Source: Sympetrum striolatum (taxonomy: Eukaryota; Arthropoda; Insecta; Odonata; Libellulidae). From it: 64,000 nt of DNA. The notes beneath the pieces were generated by a model that was given only the letters and a program-made list of their open reading frames with translations, had not been told where the DNA came from and did not search any database. Below, in pieces: positions 24,254 to 36,433 of this stretch (position 1 is the first letter of the stretch; the number at the start of each line of letters is the position of its first letter). The stretch is from NCBI GenBank assembly GCA_947579665.1, contig OX388343.1:98213657-98277656 (forward strand), given 5' to 3'. The position numbers and the translations under genes are program-made.

Positions 24254-24502
24254 ACTTAAGTTTATCCATCGGCGAAAGATGATTGTTTCTCTGGCTTGGA
24301 TATTCAAGATGCTGGCGAATATTTTGTAAGAGGGAAAGCACTGTTTCTTTCCTCAACCTATATCTTTCGTACAATTTAGTTTCACTTAAATTATCGAAAG
24401 GATTCACCCTAGTATCATGGTTTCTACGCTGTAATTATTGTGGCTTTCTAAATAATCTAAATACAGGAGTTCATCTTCAAAACTATCAAATCGAAACGCC
24501 AT
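24135..24502 (-). pseudogene. PIF/Harbinger transposase, N-terminal fragment
   Basis: Starting from an ATG complementary to 24500-24502, the frame reads MAFRFDSFEDELLYLDYLES. After a frameshift near 24420 it continues NPFDNLSETKLYERYRLRKE, TVLSLLQNIRQHLEYPSQRN, NHLSPMDKLKFKL. This is the N-terminal region of HARBI1-like transposases (PFxxLSxxxFxxRYRLxKETVxxLLxxIxxxLEYPxxRNxxLSPxxxL). It loses similarity at about 24250, before the DDE nuclease, so all three catalytic acids are absent. Convergent with the SANT-like exons. Confidence 0.85.
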
Positions 24503-24699
24503 AATTGTTTACTACTTTTGTTGCTACACCGATTAAGTAACTTAACCGGTCGATTTCGGCCGGTTAATCCTTAATCGCGGTCAGCTGCCCGGTTAACGCT
24601 AACCGAGGTTGGTGCACTTGAAAATGGCCTTAACCGAGATTGGTGCACTTAGGCCTAAGTATATTATGCCTAACTTGTAAATCCTTATTTTTAAAATTT

Positions 24700-26373
24700 T
24701 TACCCATATGTTCTTAAAATACATACATAATACGGGGAAAACAGAAGTATATTAAAAATATTTTCACTCCTTTCTTAGCGATTTATTTATTTATATTTAT
24801 TTAAATACATTGATGCAATTATTTTATTATGAATTTTCAGGGAAAATCTCAACATCTTAGGTAGTAAAACCAAACCAGTCGGATAAATTCATAAAACCTC
24901 TGCTTCTATCTTAATATTCATTTTTGACTAAACATGATAAGCAACTCTTAAATTAAAACGTCATAAAAGTTCCTAAATTAGTTGCTTGAGGTCGGGATGA
25001 CCCCAAAGTTCTTTAAATGTTTAAAGTCCTTTAAATACAGATGTAATTTGTTTAGCCTATCCAAAATAAAGAGTTGAGTCTAAAATTTATCATACCCTTT
25101 ACTTTGTAAATAGTTTAATGGTTTATTTAGAAACAAACGATGACGTACGTCCCAAATTTTCCAGTCTTCCTCATATGAAAAAATCGTTCCGACTGAAACT
25201 GGTACTATACTTCGTAACTATACATTTTGTATATGTATATATGAGAAGAAATACATAACCCGAAAAATATGAATAGTAGTCATGAACATGTCTTACAAAT
25301 GCAGCTCCCTGATTGTCCTTGGTTCGACACCAGAGTAACATTTGCATTTTAGCATTAAATTTAAGGGGAATACCGAATTTCTTTGAAGACCTTCCAGATA
25401 TTACGACTTGAATTTTAGAAACGGTCAGGGGACAACTCCACTTGCATATTCCACGTGTCCACAAAAGATGAATGGATGGTGAAAGATGATGTTGCTGCTA
25501 GCTCTTAGACACTTCTTCTATGAATGCACGCATACAAATGACCAGTATTTCTGACAAAACTCGAATAGAATTGGAGAGAACTAAAGAGGTGCAATGAACT
25601 TATGGTCATGCAGACATGCATACCTTCGGATACTTTCTCGAGGTTACTGAATTTTGGAGGTTTATTGAGGTCCATACATCTTGTATAATTAGAATGAAGA
25701 GAAAATCTTGGGGAAAATCGGCGGCATGTGTTTGTTCAGGAACCACAGCTGCAAAATACTTAAAAGGGTTGTAAATGAGCCCACAGGTAAATGGCCATTG
25801 TTCCATCCATAGTTTCCAATTCCTATGGTTTCTTAGGAGTTTGGGAATCCCAATATGTTACATACACACCGGCTTTCTCGTCATGGAGTTTTTACCTTAC
25901 GATTGTGAAAGAAGGACGGCGCCCCCCTCTGAGAGGCACCTGAAGCAGTAACCTCGCCACCTCACACAGAATTGCTGATGATTTGCTTCCTTTTATGATC
26001 TTTCTTCGATGCTATTAATTATCCTGGTAAATATTCTGGAAACATACATCCTGAATATTTTGAGGGAACACCGAGAGGTTTATGAAAAATGCGTAGGAAA
26101 AAGTAGTTAGCAACTACTTTTCGCTATACTTGTGTATGAAAAACATCCAGAAAGATAGTATTCCGAGAAAAGATTGAATTTTACTCCTGTGTTATTTTAA
26201 AACCCTATTTTCTATTACAAACATTTGAAAACGAGCTAAAACTGCGGAAGTTACACCTTCCGTACACACGATAAAGATTCTAGTGTCTAAAATAGTAAAA
26301 TATACTACTCAACACATATTATACTGTAATCACAAGAGAAAAACTACGTTGTACACAGCAATTATTTTTTGCG
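24700..26373. other. intergenic, nothing recognised
   Basis: AT-rich sequence between the Harbinger element and the palindrome; no gene or clear repeat. Confidence 0.4.
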
Positions 26374-26466
26374 ACTAGTTTAGTGTAATTCTAGACATCT
26401 TCTGGCAACAATAATAGGAAAAACACAGATTTACTAGAAGATGTCTAGAATAAGAGAAAACTAGTC
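26374..26466. mobile_element. 93-bp MITE-like inverted repeat
   Basis: The ends read GACTAGTTTAGTGTAATTCT and GACTAGTTTTCTCTTATTCT (inverted), both followed by AGACATCTTCT, giving 31-bp imperfect TIRs around a ~30-bp loop. No obvious target duplication. It lies just outside the giant palindrome. Confidence 0.6.
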
Positions 26467-26640
26467 ATAATTTACAATGTCTGTGGAAATCACAAAATTT
26501 TCTTTTGGTTATGGAACCTTATCTACTACAAGATTTGGCTAGAAAACATCAGATTTATACAGTAATCGTTTGTGTATATGTTTTTTACATATTTGTGATT
26601 ATTGGGATTAGATAGATATTATCGGGTAGGGATGTTACAT

Positions 26641-27830
26641 ATCCCTACCCGACCTCTCCTAACCCAACCCTCTCCCTACCCACCCTCTCTCTTCCCAACC
26701 TATCCCTACCCAACCTCTCCTAACCCACCCTTCCCTACCCACCGTCTTACTACTCACCCTCTACCAACCCACCCTCTCCCTACCCAACCTCTCTCTATCC
26801 ACCCTCTACCTTCCCACCCTCTCCCTACCCACCCTCTCTCTTCCCAACCTATCCCTACCCAACCTCTCCTAACCCACCCTTCCCTACCCACCGTCTTACT
26901 ACTCACCCTCTACCAACCCACCCTCTCCCTACCCAACCTCTCTCTATCCACCCTCTACCTTCCCACCCTCTCCCTACCCACCCTCTCTCTTCCCAACCTC
27001 TCTCTATCCACCCTCTACCTTCCCACCCTCTCCCTACCCACCCTCTCTCTTCCCAACCTATCCCTACCCAACCTCTCCTAACCCACCCTTCCCTACCCAC
27101 CGTCTTACTACTCACCCTCTACCAACCCACCCTCTCCCTACCCAACCTCTCTCTATCCACCCTCTACCTTCCCACCCTCTCCCTACCCACCCTCTCCCTA
27201 CCCAACCTCTCTCTATCCACCCTCTACCTTCCCACCCTCTCCCTACCCACCCTCTCTCTTCCCAACCTATCCCTACCCAACCTCTCCTAACCCACCCTTC
27301 CCTACCCACCGTCTTACTACTCACCCTCTACCAACCCACCCTCTCCCTACCCAACCTCTCTCTATCCACCCTCTACCTTCCCACCCTCTCCCTACCCACC
27401 CTCTCTCTTCCCAACCTATCCCTACCCAACCTCTCCTAACCCACCCTTCCCTACCCACCGTCTTACTACTCACCCTCTACCAACCCACCCTCTCCCTACC
27501 CAACCTCTCTCTATCCACCCTCTACCTTCCCACCCTCTCCCTTTCCACCCTCTCTCTCCTCACCATCTCCCTTCCCACACTCTCCATTCCTACCCTCTCC
27601 TTTCCCAGCCTCTTTATTCCCACTCTATCCTCACCCACTCTCTCCATACCCAACCTCTCCCTACCAACTCTCTTCCTACTCACCCTCTACCTACCCAACA
27701 TCTCCCTTCCCACACTCTCCCTTCCCAAACTCTCCCTTCCTAATCTCTCCCTTCCCATCTTTTCCCTTCCCACCCTCTTACTTCCCACCCTCTTACTTCC
27801 CACCCCAATTTTTTCCCTCCCCCTTCCCTC
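26641..27830. repeat. 15-bp C-rich minisatellite, left cap of palindrome
   Basis: The basic unit is about CCCTCTCCCTACCCA (15 bp). A higher-order pattern is visible: CTTCCCAACCTATCC recurs at about 26691, 26840, 27050, 27259 and 27409, spacings near 150 and 210 bp (10 and 14 units). Degenerate from 27540. A small hairpin CGGGTAGGGAT-7 nt-ATCCCTACCCG (26623-26651) marks the outer edge, i.e. one flipped unit. The G-rich strand is the minus strand. Confidence 0.95.
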
Positions 27831-29050
27831 CCTCCTCTCACATACCCTTCACTTCTTTCCATCCCTCTCTTAATCAACCTCCTCCGTCCTCTACCTTCTC
27901 TCCCTCTTGCCCATGAGATTTATTCAGAGGAAAAGTGACAGCAATACAATGAAAATTTACTGAATATATAAATTATACATCATCCTGCCTTACATATCCT
28001 TAGAAACCTGTACATTCTGCAATAGTTATTTAGGTTCAGGGTGCTAGGTCATTTCTGTATTTTTATTCTATATACATGTCAAGTTATAGGAAACTATAAA
28101 AGTTCAGGCCTTACAATTTTTAAGCTATACATGATTGAATATATATTTTGGCTCGGAAAAAATGATAATATATCACTTTTTATTCATCTAATGTGTTACT
28201 TATAAAGATGCGCATAGATCAATAAACAAATTCAATCTCTAAAGATTGAATAAACACCTAATAGATACACAAAACATAAAACTTCAAGAATAATTTTTAC
28301 CTAGCATCATCATTAGTAATATAGAAGATTAAAAGTTGAAAAAGCTTCAAATAGTATACATAGATAAAGATTCACTGAATTGTTCATTAAATAGCATAGA
28401 ATGTTATTATATGAATGGAATGTGCACTTTACTGGGACAGTTCACTTCAAAAGTCACGGATTTTATTTCACAAGGGAGTTTATATTTTATTCTTCCCAAT
28501 CCTAAATAGGTCACGATGCCGTCCCACGCCGTAGCAACACAACTTCGTCCGCGACGCCGTCCTTCGAGAAAAATAATATCTTTATATGATATAATATAAA
28601 AAAATAATATCTGTATGTAATATATAATATAAAAAATTCTCATATTTTTATGCACCTTCAATTTCCATTGCCTTGCATAATTGGTAATATAGTTTCAAAA
28701 TATAAAATAAAGCCTTTACAATGACTAGATGCCTATGAATATCTTATTGGTCTCTAAAACAGTTGCTCCGGTTTTATCCTCCAGAATGTATTTACATCGA
28801 TTGCATCAGTATATACAGGGAACACTGATAAGTACTCTAAACTTTTAGGACGAATAAAAAATTAATTAGTACTCCATGAGTTGAGGAATGTAACATAGTA
28901 GTTCTGTTGAAACTGAGGCATTGTCTCAAAACTGCAGAAGAAATATAAATTGAAAGTAAATCAATTGTGACGAAAATCGGCTGAGATTAGAGAACTTTAA
29001 CGAATTAAAAACATACACATTATCGATCATACTTAAATAGGATTTATAAT
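27831..29050. other. left arm, unique part next to minisatellite
   Basis: Mirrored at about 52.7-53.5 kb and 50.8-51.15 kb. Includes a GC-rich block with CGTAGCAACACAACTTCGTCC near 28530, matched at 52755. No gene recognised. Confidence 0.6.
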
Positions 29051-30502
29051 GACGCTTGATTAAACATGCACTTATCGTATTCTATGTTCCTTCCATGGAC
29101 CGAATCACTCTCCATAGCATCGCTGCATTCCTATTCTCGCCATGACATGAAGTAAAAAAGTTCCGTGCGTATTTCAGAAAGACAGAAAAGAAAAAATTAT
29201 TAAAACATTATTTCATAAACAAAACACTATGTTAATAAAAATAAATTAATCATTTCATCATTGTATTTTGAATTCTATCTCCGTATCTCTGTGGTACGAA
29301 TCTGCTCTCCCATGATGGAGAAATGATGCGAACATGTATGAATAGAATATACGAGTAAAATGTTGCTTGCATACTGCAAGCAGATCGACAACACTATTTT
29401 CATGTCGGCATCATATCGGGACGGCCATCAAAAGAAAAAAATGGATTGAAATTTTTCTTAAAATTCGCTAAAATTCCATCGTCTGGCATCGAACCCGGGT
29501 CATTACAGTGAACTTACTATGCAGCACAATAGAACATCACCATCTCTAACTGTGTAAAAATTCAAGCAGAAATATGGGCTACAACTGCCTCAAAAGACGT
29601 TCTAATTTTCACGAATTTAAATGGCTCTCTGGATTCGAACCAAGGACGATCTTGGAAATCTAAAAAATGTTTCTGAAAGTTATTTATGATCTCTATCTAT
29701 ATGCGGAATTTGAAGCTTCTATATTATTAGCAAAAGTTTCAAAATAATTCTTAAAAATCGGATCAACTACTGATTGCAGAGACACCTGGTGTCGAACCCA
29801 GGACACATTGATAGCTGTGAATGCACTGTTTGATTTGTATGGACTTGATCTTTCTATATGCAAAGTTTGAAGTCGATAGCATAACGGGAAGTACCTAAAT
29901 TTTGTTTCCGTTATCTCCGTAAGAAAGGCATTGAGGAATATAAATGTCCCTCTGGGATCGAACCAAGGACCATCAGCGAATATGTAAAATTCATTTATGA
30001 TATATTTTTATAATATCCAACCTCATACTGAATTTCAAGTTTCTATGGCATCGGAAAAGGGTCCAAAAAAAATCTTAAAAATCGCCACAGTGCATTTTAA
30101 ACGGCAGATTTTTGCCCCGACCTAGCATCGAACCAAGGATAATATTCGTAGATGTCTTTATGGTTTCCTTTAGATATGCGCGGCATCTAGCGATCCCTCG
30201 AGTTTCAACTCTCTCCTTTTCCGGGAAGTGCCTCAAAAAAATTTTCGAAAATCCCCGCCATGTAATCTTATGGGGAAAATCGCGACTTTGGGGCCTTCTG
30301 GAATCGAACCCATGACACTGAGGTTCAAAGTCGGCTTTTTCCTGGAGGTTGCACGTTATGGCCAATATGTCGTAAAAATTTCAAGGCATTGGCACTGTGG
30401 AACATGGTTAGAATTTTGATCCCCTATGAATGAATATATAGGTATATCCGGAGAAGCGTCTATCTATTAAATATAGATGCTTCTCCGGATTCATTCAAGG
30501 AT

Positions 30503-30546
<44 letters not shown>

Positions 30547-32420
30547 GATACTAATTCACAGCCTAAACTAGAAGCGTCATCGACTTGAAATTTTTACGAC
30601 GTATTTACCATAACGTATAACCTCCAGAAAAATTGCGATTCTGAACCTCAGTGTCATAGGTTCGATTCCAGAGGGCCCCAAAGTCGCGATTTTCCCCATA
30701 AGACTACATGGCGGGGATTTTCGAAAATTTTTTTGAGGCACTTTCCGGAAAAGGAGAGAGTTGAAATTCGAGAGATCGCTAGAAGCCGTGCATATTCAAC
30801 GAAAATCAAAAAGACATCGCCGAATATGGTCCATGGTTCGATGCTAGGTCGGGGCAAAAATCGGCCGTTTAAAATGCATTGTGGCGAATTTGAAGATTTT
30901 TTTTGGATCCTTTCCCGATAACATGGATACTTGAAACTCGGCACGTGGATATATATGTTGAATATATTTCATAACTAAATTTTAGATGTTCGCTGATTGT
31001 CCTTGGTTCGATCCCAGAAGGCCATTTGCACTTCTCAATGCATTCCTTACGGAGATAACGGAAACAAAATTTAGGTACTTCCCGGCATGCTATCAACTTT
31101 AAACTTTGCAAGATACAAGAAAAAATCTTTAAAAATCATACTTTGCATTCACAGATTACAATATGTCCTGGGTTCGACACCAGGTGTCCCTGCAATCAGA
31201 AGTTGATCGGATTTTTAGGAATCATTTTGAAACCTTTCCCAATAATATAGAAATTTGAAATTCGGCATATAGATAGAGATCATAAATAACTTTCAGAAAC
31301 ATCTTTTAGATTTCCTAGATTGTCCTTGGTTCGAATCCAGAGAGCCATTTACATTCGTGATAATTAGAACGTCTTCTGAGGCAGTTGTAGCCAATATTTC
31401 TGCTTGAATTTTCACACATGGTTAGAGATGATGATCTTCTATTGTGCTGCATAGTTAGTTCACCAGTAAGACCCTGGTTCGATGCCACTCGATGAAATTT
31501 TAGCGAATTTTAAGAAAAATTTCAATCCTTTTCTTTTTCTTTTGAGGATTGTTCCGATATGATGCCGATATGAAATTAGTATTGCCGATCTGCTTGCAGT
31601 ATGCAAGCTACATTTTACTCGTATATAATAGATATCCGGAGAAGCGTCTATATATAATAGATAAAAAAGGAAATGGAATAGTAATTCGAAAACAATTAAT
31701 ACCAGGTTAATCCGAAAATAAGCACTTTGTAGCATAAATAAATATTAATAGCAAAAATATTAGATTTATATTATAGAATTGGAGTAGTATTAACATTAGA
31801 TTCAATTTGTGCTCATCGTATTCTGTGTTCCTTCCATGGACCGAATTACTCTCTACAGCATCTCTGCATTCCTACTCTCGCCCTTCCATGATGCAGAAAA
31901 GTTCCAAGCGTATTTCTGAAGGATAAATTTAAAAATAATTAAAAAAAATTATCTCCAAAACAATAATAAATATTAATTAAAAAGATGGTACTACCTATGA
32001 TACTTGTACATGAATAGTTATAAAATTAGATTCAAATTATACTCATTGTATTTTGAATTCCATCCGTGGAGCGAATTTCTCTCCTCCGTATCTATGCGCT
32101 CATAATCTGCTTTTCCATGATGAAGAAATGATGTGAGCGTATTTCCGAGAAATAACTGAAAAACAGTCAATGAAGTATTATTTCGAAAACAGATAACTCT
32201 ATGTTAATCTAAATATACGCACTACTGATCATACTCTAAAACGAATAGCAGAAATGTTTTATTCCTTTTGTACTTATTGTATTTAGTGTTCCATCCCTGG
32301 ACTGAATATCTCTCCTCCGTATCTCTTTGTTCTTACTTATTACCTTTCCGCAGCTTCGCTGCACTCCTTTTCGTTTTTCAATGATAGAGTAATGGTTTTT
32401 TGGCTTGTCAGACCGTTGAG
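29050..32420. repeat. ~220-240-bp satellite-like tandem units, left arm (interrupted)
   Basis: Units carry TTCCATxxxTGGACxGAAT, CTCTCCxxxGTATCTCTGCxTTC and CCATGATGxAGAAA. They recur near 29085, 29280, 31830, 32045 and 32290; the B-box element at 29351-31653 has inserted into the run. Mirrored at 49430-50740. Confidence 0.7.
29351..31653. mobile_element. palindromic element of ~168-bp B-box modules, 2.3 kb
   Basis: Two ~1.13-kb copies stand head to head around a hairpin at 30446-30490 (ATCCGGAGAAGCGTCTAT, 7-nt loop, inverted copy). The outer ends are ACGAGTAAAAT...ATTTTACTCGT. Each half has six GGTTCGANNCC motifs in the same order: minus strand near 29488, 29632, 29790, 29958, 30124, 30299; plus strand near 30655, 30833, 31003, 31170, 31325, 31470. 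A (GATA)n tract lies at 30500-30545. A further TIR-like copy ATCCGGAGAAGCGTCTATAT lies at 31633-31653. The mirror position in the right arm (about 50.5 kb) has no such element. Confidence 0.85.
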
Positions 32421-32701
32421 GAATACCGGAATCTCAAATATCTCGCTTATTTATTTAATATTCTGAAAATACCATTTAAAAATAACAACTCTATTTGGAA
32501 CAATCGCAAGATGTCGATTGATAATTCTTGGTTGAACGCCATGTGGACATCACTCCACAGAAGCCGAAATAAATCATCCAAAAGTGAGAGAATTCACTTC
32601 CTCGGAACTTGAGAAAGAAAGAAGCCCAATTTAATTCAGAATTTACAGAGATTATTGTTCAAAGAGAGATATATAATCTGAAAAATATCTACCAAAAACA
32701 C

Positions 32702-33200
32702 GATTTCATGGCTTTTGTGAATGAGTCACCTGCCACCCATTTTGCAAAACATCTCTTTGAAAATAAGCATTCCATCAGTTTTTCTCCCGACCTTTTATGT
32801 TTCGAAAATAAAGATAAACGTCTCAATGCCTTGGAGCAGTTCGAAATTATACGACGTTCTACACAAAGTAATCACTTTCTCACGAACGAGTACCTATTTC
32901 AAACCCCCTCCCCTATCCTCCACGCTGCCCTTTCCCCTCCCCCTTCTTTCACTGGCGACACTACCACCTCTTGCGTTCCCCCTTCCCTTCAGACTCATTC
33001 CCATCCCCCTCCTGATTTGTCCTATATCTATTATATATAGATTATACCACTGTTTGGTGAAATTATGGTTTGTGTTGACCTGATGATGGTGGAGTTCCAG
33101 CGAAACCGGTAGTCTTTTTTTTTATAAAACCTGTGGAAAAGAGAACATCTGTCTACTTCCATAAGAATGGATTTCCACAACATCAAGGCCGCTTCCGTCG
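32702..33200 (+). pseudogene. Penelope-like element: endonuclease-region remnant and 3' tail
   Basis: The frame to 33040 reads ATHFAKHLFENKHSIS ... ENKDKRLNALEQFEIIRRST ... FLTNEYL. This is the C-terminal part of Penelope-like elements around the GIY-YIG nuclease (SxFAxHLxxxxHxIxx...KxxxLNxLExxEI). After a Pro-rich stretch comes CTGATGATGGTGGAGTTCCA then GCGAAACCGG (about 33079-33108), a hammerhead-like core, and a T-rich tail. The right palindrome arm lacks this segment, which fits a 5'-truncated insertion. The first part of the open frame (32609-32701) belongs to the arm, not to the element. Confidence 0.75.
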
Positions 33201-33411
33201 ATTTTAATATTTCACTTATTCTACACAAGTGAATATATATTCATTATTCAAGAACTACATGTCTGGAGATTTTGAATTGATTTATGAAATAGCCATAGGA
33301 AGATGGAAATCTTCCTCCTAAGGGATGGATGATACAGTAATGATGGACGGTAAAATACAATTTTGAATTTAAATAAAAATATAGTTGATATGATTTCAGT
33401 AGATATTATAT

Positions 33412-34150
33412 ATAAATGACCTCTAAAAATTGAGACATAATTGCTTGATGATTACAGTCCAGCTGTTATGTAGTATTCAAAATCGATTCTAAAAATTACG
33501 ACTTTCAATACGATTTCTGGTTAGAAAAACTTCGACCCCAAAGTCTGGCGGATGGATTCATGAAAACAAAGAACAAATGGAATCTGAATTATAGAAGTTC
33601 GTTTAACTGTAATTCAAGGTTAAAGAAAACGAAAAATAACATCGACTCGAGAAATAGCTGACTAATCTGTCAATGTCACAGCTAAAACACCTTATCTGCT
33701 AACTCGTACAATATGTTTGTCATAAGAATCGAAGTGATATATTTTGTGCTCAATTGCAAAAATAAAGCTTTACAAATTGATCTAGAGTAATTCATGATAA
33801 TAAACTCACTTACCAAATAAATGAGAGCCCCGACGAAGTCCACGAAAATCTTGACCTCAGGAAATATCAACTTATTTAATGAATATACACTTTTCTAATA
33901 AAATTAATCAAACATTAATTAAGTTAAACTTCGAAATTTGTTCGAATACGCTCAGTTTCGAACCTATTGTCCATCTACAATTCAAAATATAACGGCTTTC
34001 TCGAAAATAAGACCGGCAGCAACTTCTCACTAGGTGACGATTTCGTAGATAATAAAGTTTAAACCTTTAGAATAAAAATGGAACCAAATACAGCGATGTG
34101 ACTGGTCGTTGATTAAACTAATATTTACTCCCTGTTTATCTACCAAGGTT
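33412..34150. repeat. left-arm-only segment (~740 bp) with an exon-like block
   Basis: The right arm joins the flanking sequences directly (TTGATTTGATTTCAG then ATAATAGTATTCATAAATT, about 47828-47845). Inside, on the minus strand, an 81-nt open block (33814-33894) lies between TTTTATTAG and GTAAGT and encodes LIFPEVKIFVDFVGALIYL. It resembles the exon-like block at 38750-38816. It may be an insertion here or a deletion in the right arm. Confidence 0.5.
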
Positions 34151-35146
34151 AATAGTTTTCATAAATTATAATCACCACCGTAATAAGATTTAATCAAAAG
34201 CAAAACAATTCAATTTAAATTTAAAAGATATTGTAAAATTTATATTAATTTTTAACTCCTTGATAATATTCCGCGTAGATTTCTCGTCTCCCCCGGGTTA
34301 CGTTATGACTCATAGTTAAATAACTTCAGCGATATATCTAATTATGCGAATATTTTTTGTGAAAAGACTCGAATAAAAACAATTTAATTTTAAATGCAAA
34401 TATTGTTTTATATCATGTGAAAGAATAAATGAAACGGGACAAAGTGAGCATCGATCTGCGAATTTAAATCGGACATAATTTTATTAGGATATCTAAAGCA
34501 TTGATGTAATTATAGTAAAAACGTAAAAATAACATCGAATTTCCGAGAAATATTTATTTTATACAAACAATAACTCTTATAACATTTACTTTTTAATCGT
34601 GGAATATCTCTCCAAGGTAATGAGGTGAGTACACACTAATGTTATGATACGTAGCTAGCAATAATATTTTCTCTGTCAAGAGAAAATATTGCAATAGTAT
34701 CATACTTTTTATTATGCTACACAATAAAATTCCTGAATGTAGTACTTCATCAATGCTTCCTTCGATGGAACATCTTGGGACGCAACTTAATCAAAAACAA
34801 TCAAGTCCTCGTATATAAGAAAAATTGCTCAATTAGCACGATAATGATCTGATTGGCGTTTTCGTCCAAGTGAATTAATCTCAAAGGTATTTCATGTTCA
34901 ACTGGTACGAATTGGGATTGGGTAATGATGAAAATTTTTGAACTTCGTTTCCCTCAAACTAAACCGAAATATCACAATTTAAGGAGAGGCAAGAGATATT
35001 AATTTTCACATTTTCACAGTTCCAATCCGAGTGATATTAAGTTAACTTGAACTAAAAAAAACTCAGTACGTAAGGATGATATTTCTTAACGTTTATTCGC
35101 TAATACGCGTTTATACTATCGTTTACGTGATATTATGCAAGGTACT

Positions 35147-35251
35147 TTAGATTCCTTGGTTCGTCAGAGGTAGGTAATAGACCACTTGAACAATGAGAAC
35201 CAAAGCGAAAGAATCCAAGGTCGTTGGAACAAAATATCGAGATAAACGAAA
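35147..35251 (-). other. conserved hydrophobic open block, left arm
   Basis: 35 codons ending in TAA, including TLDSFALVLIVQVVYYLPLT, a plausible membrane span. The right-arm copy (46738-46842) differs at a single base in 105 while the flanks differ by roughly one base in eight. No upstream coding exon could be joined with confidence and I do not recognise the family. Confidence 0.35.
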
Positions 35252-35645
35252 CTCTTCACAAAAAATTGCTAGCTTACATTGAAAAGAATTTTCCCGAAAA
35301 ATGAACGGAAAGGGAGAGCTAAATCATCCTTGTGTATGTATACAAGTAACTCTCACTTCTCTTTACAGAGATTTAGAACGAGGCGGGAAAGCGAAAGTTT
35401 TTGCCTATTAAGACTCACACAGCAAAGCAACAAGCCTAATCGAAAATTATCATGGCTCCCGCAATAAAGCGCTCAACTATGACTAGTTCAGTAATAGCGC
35501 AATATCAACGACTGCCGATGAATATCATCGTAGAATTCTATGTCAATCTATTTTTCTCTATATGAAGGGCTTCTCATATCCTTAAGCATGACAGAGCGCA
35601 GTATATTTTTTTTCTTATGTCGATGGTCAATGTCATTCCACCTAT

Positions 35646-36433
35646 ACTGCCGATGAATATCATCGTAGAATTCTATCTAAAGTTCGGGTTAATACCATAT
35701 AACGATAACTCTCATCGTTATATGGTATGGCTGTAGGAAGTTAAACCTGCCACCATTTCCTTTTATGGATATTAAAAGTAAACGCGAAAAGTTATGCGTT
35801 TATTAGTGACTTATGGAGAAATGCACCATATCTAAATCTAGTAGATAGGAAAGGAAAAGAAAAAAATCTGATATGGCCAGCACAAGATTCTCTCCGTATA
35901 TAAGATGTAAATTTTTATCGACGAGATTATTTTCTAACTCTATATTATCTAGTAAATCAGTTAACCGGAAGTTGGGCGTTACTTTTCGAAGTCCGTTTCC
36001 GTTTTTGCAAAATATCTCCATAAAAATGATATCAAGGTATACATTATTAATTATAAAGTTTTAGAAAATAAAATTTACAATAACTTTTGAATGATATATA
36101 TTTTTGTATAACTGAATTTTTAGGAGTTATTCATGAAATCCTGATAAACCGGAAGTTGCTGATTATGTACTTTGTGGGCGCTCTGTGCGATGTAGCCGAA
36201 AGACCAATTTCGTCAACTTTTCATCGAACATGTCCCGAAAAACATTATTTATAATGTTTGCGACGTAAAATATAATATGATATAAAAATTAATCACTTAT
36301 CTTCCGAGGTTAGATTGAATATAGTTTGAAAATACTCTCATAGATAAATATTTACATCTTATATATGGAGAAAGTCATGTGCTGGCCACATCGAATTTTT
36401 TTTCTTATGTCGGCGATATCTGTCATTCCACCT
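35646..36433. repeat. left-arm-only insertion containing a TIR element
   Basis: Bounded by two imperfect copies of TTCTTATGTCG...TGTCATTCCACCT (35608-35645 and 36398-36433); the right arm has one copy (about 46344-46382). It includes a hairpin at 35692-35728 (ATACCATATAACGAT, 7-nt loop, inverted) and a palindromic element at 35861-36404 whose ~50-bp TIRs begin AAAAAATCTGATATGGCC and belong to the modular repeat family of 1205-2060. Confidence 0.65.

Larger units (their letters stand above)
20279..24655. mobile_element. PIF/Harbinger DNA transposon, 4,377 bp, degenerate
   Basis: The TIRs are GGCCCGAGTGCACCAATC-TCGGTTAA at the left and GGCCTAAGTGCACCAATC-TCGGTTAA at the right, inverted. A TAA target duplication flanks it (20276-20278, 24656-24658); TWA duplications are typical of PIF/Harbinger. 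The paralogous repeat at 60.8 kb has one TAA and no element, confirming the borders. Subterminal GTTAAC/CGGTTA-rich repeats adjoin both ends. Inside are a broken transposase N-terminus (-), a Myb/SANT-like exon and a downstream exon (+), a THAP-domain relic and a Penelope 3' remnant. The catalytic DDE region is missing, so the copy is not autonomous. Confidence 0.9.

Noticed and set aside
26602..27324. Proline-rich open frames in the left minisatellite
   Set aside because: Same 15-bp repeat artefact, mirrored.
26641..27540. CRISPR-like array
   Set aside because: Units are contiguous 15-mers without unique spacers, in a eukaryotic context.
30075..30944. Overlapping ~60-95-codon frames around 30.1-30.9 kb and 39.4-39.7 kb
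   Set aside because: Translations of the B-box modular element in several frames and both strands; no protein family and no consistent frame among modules.
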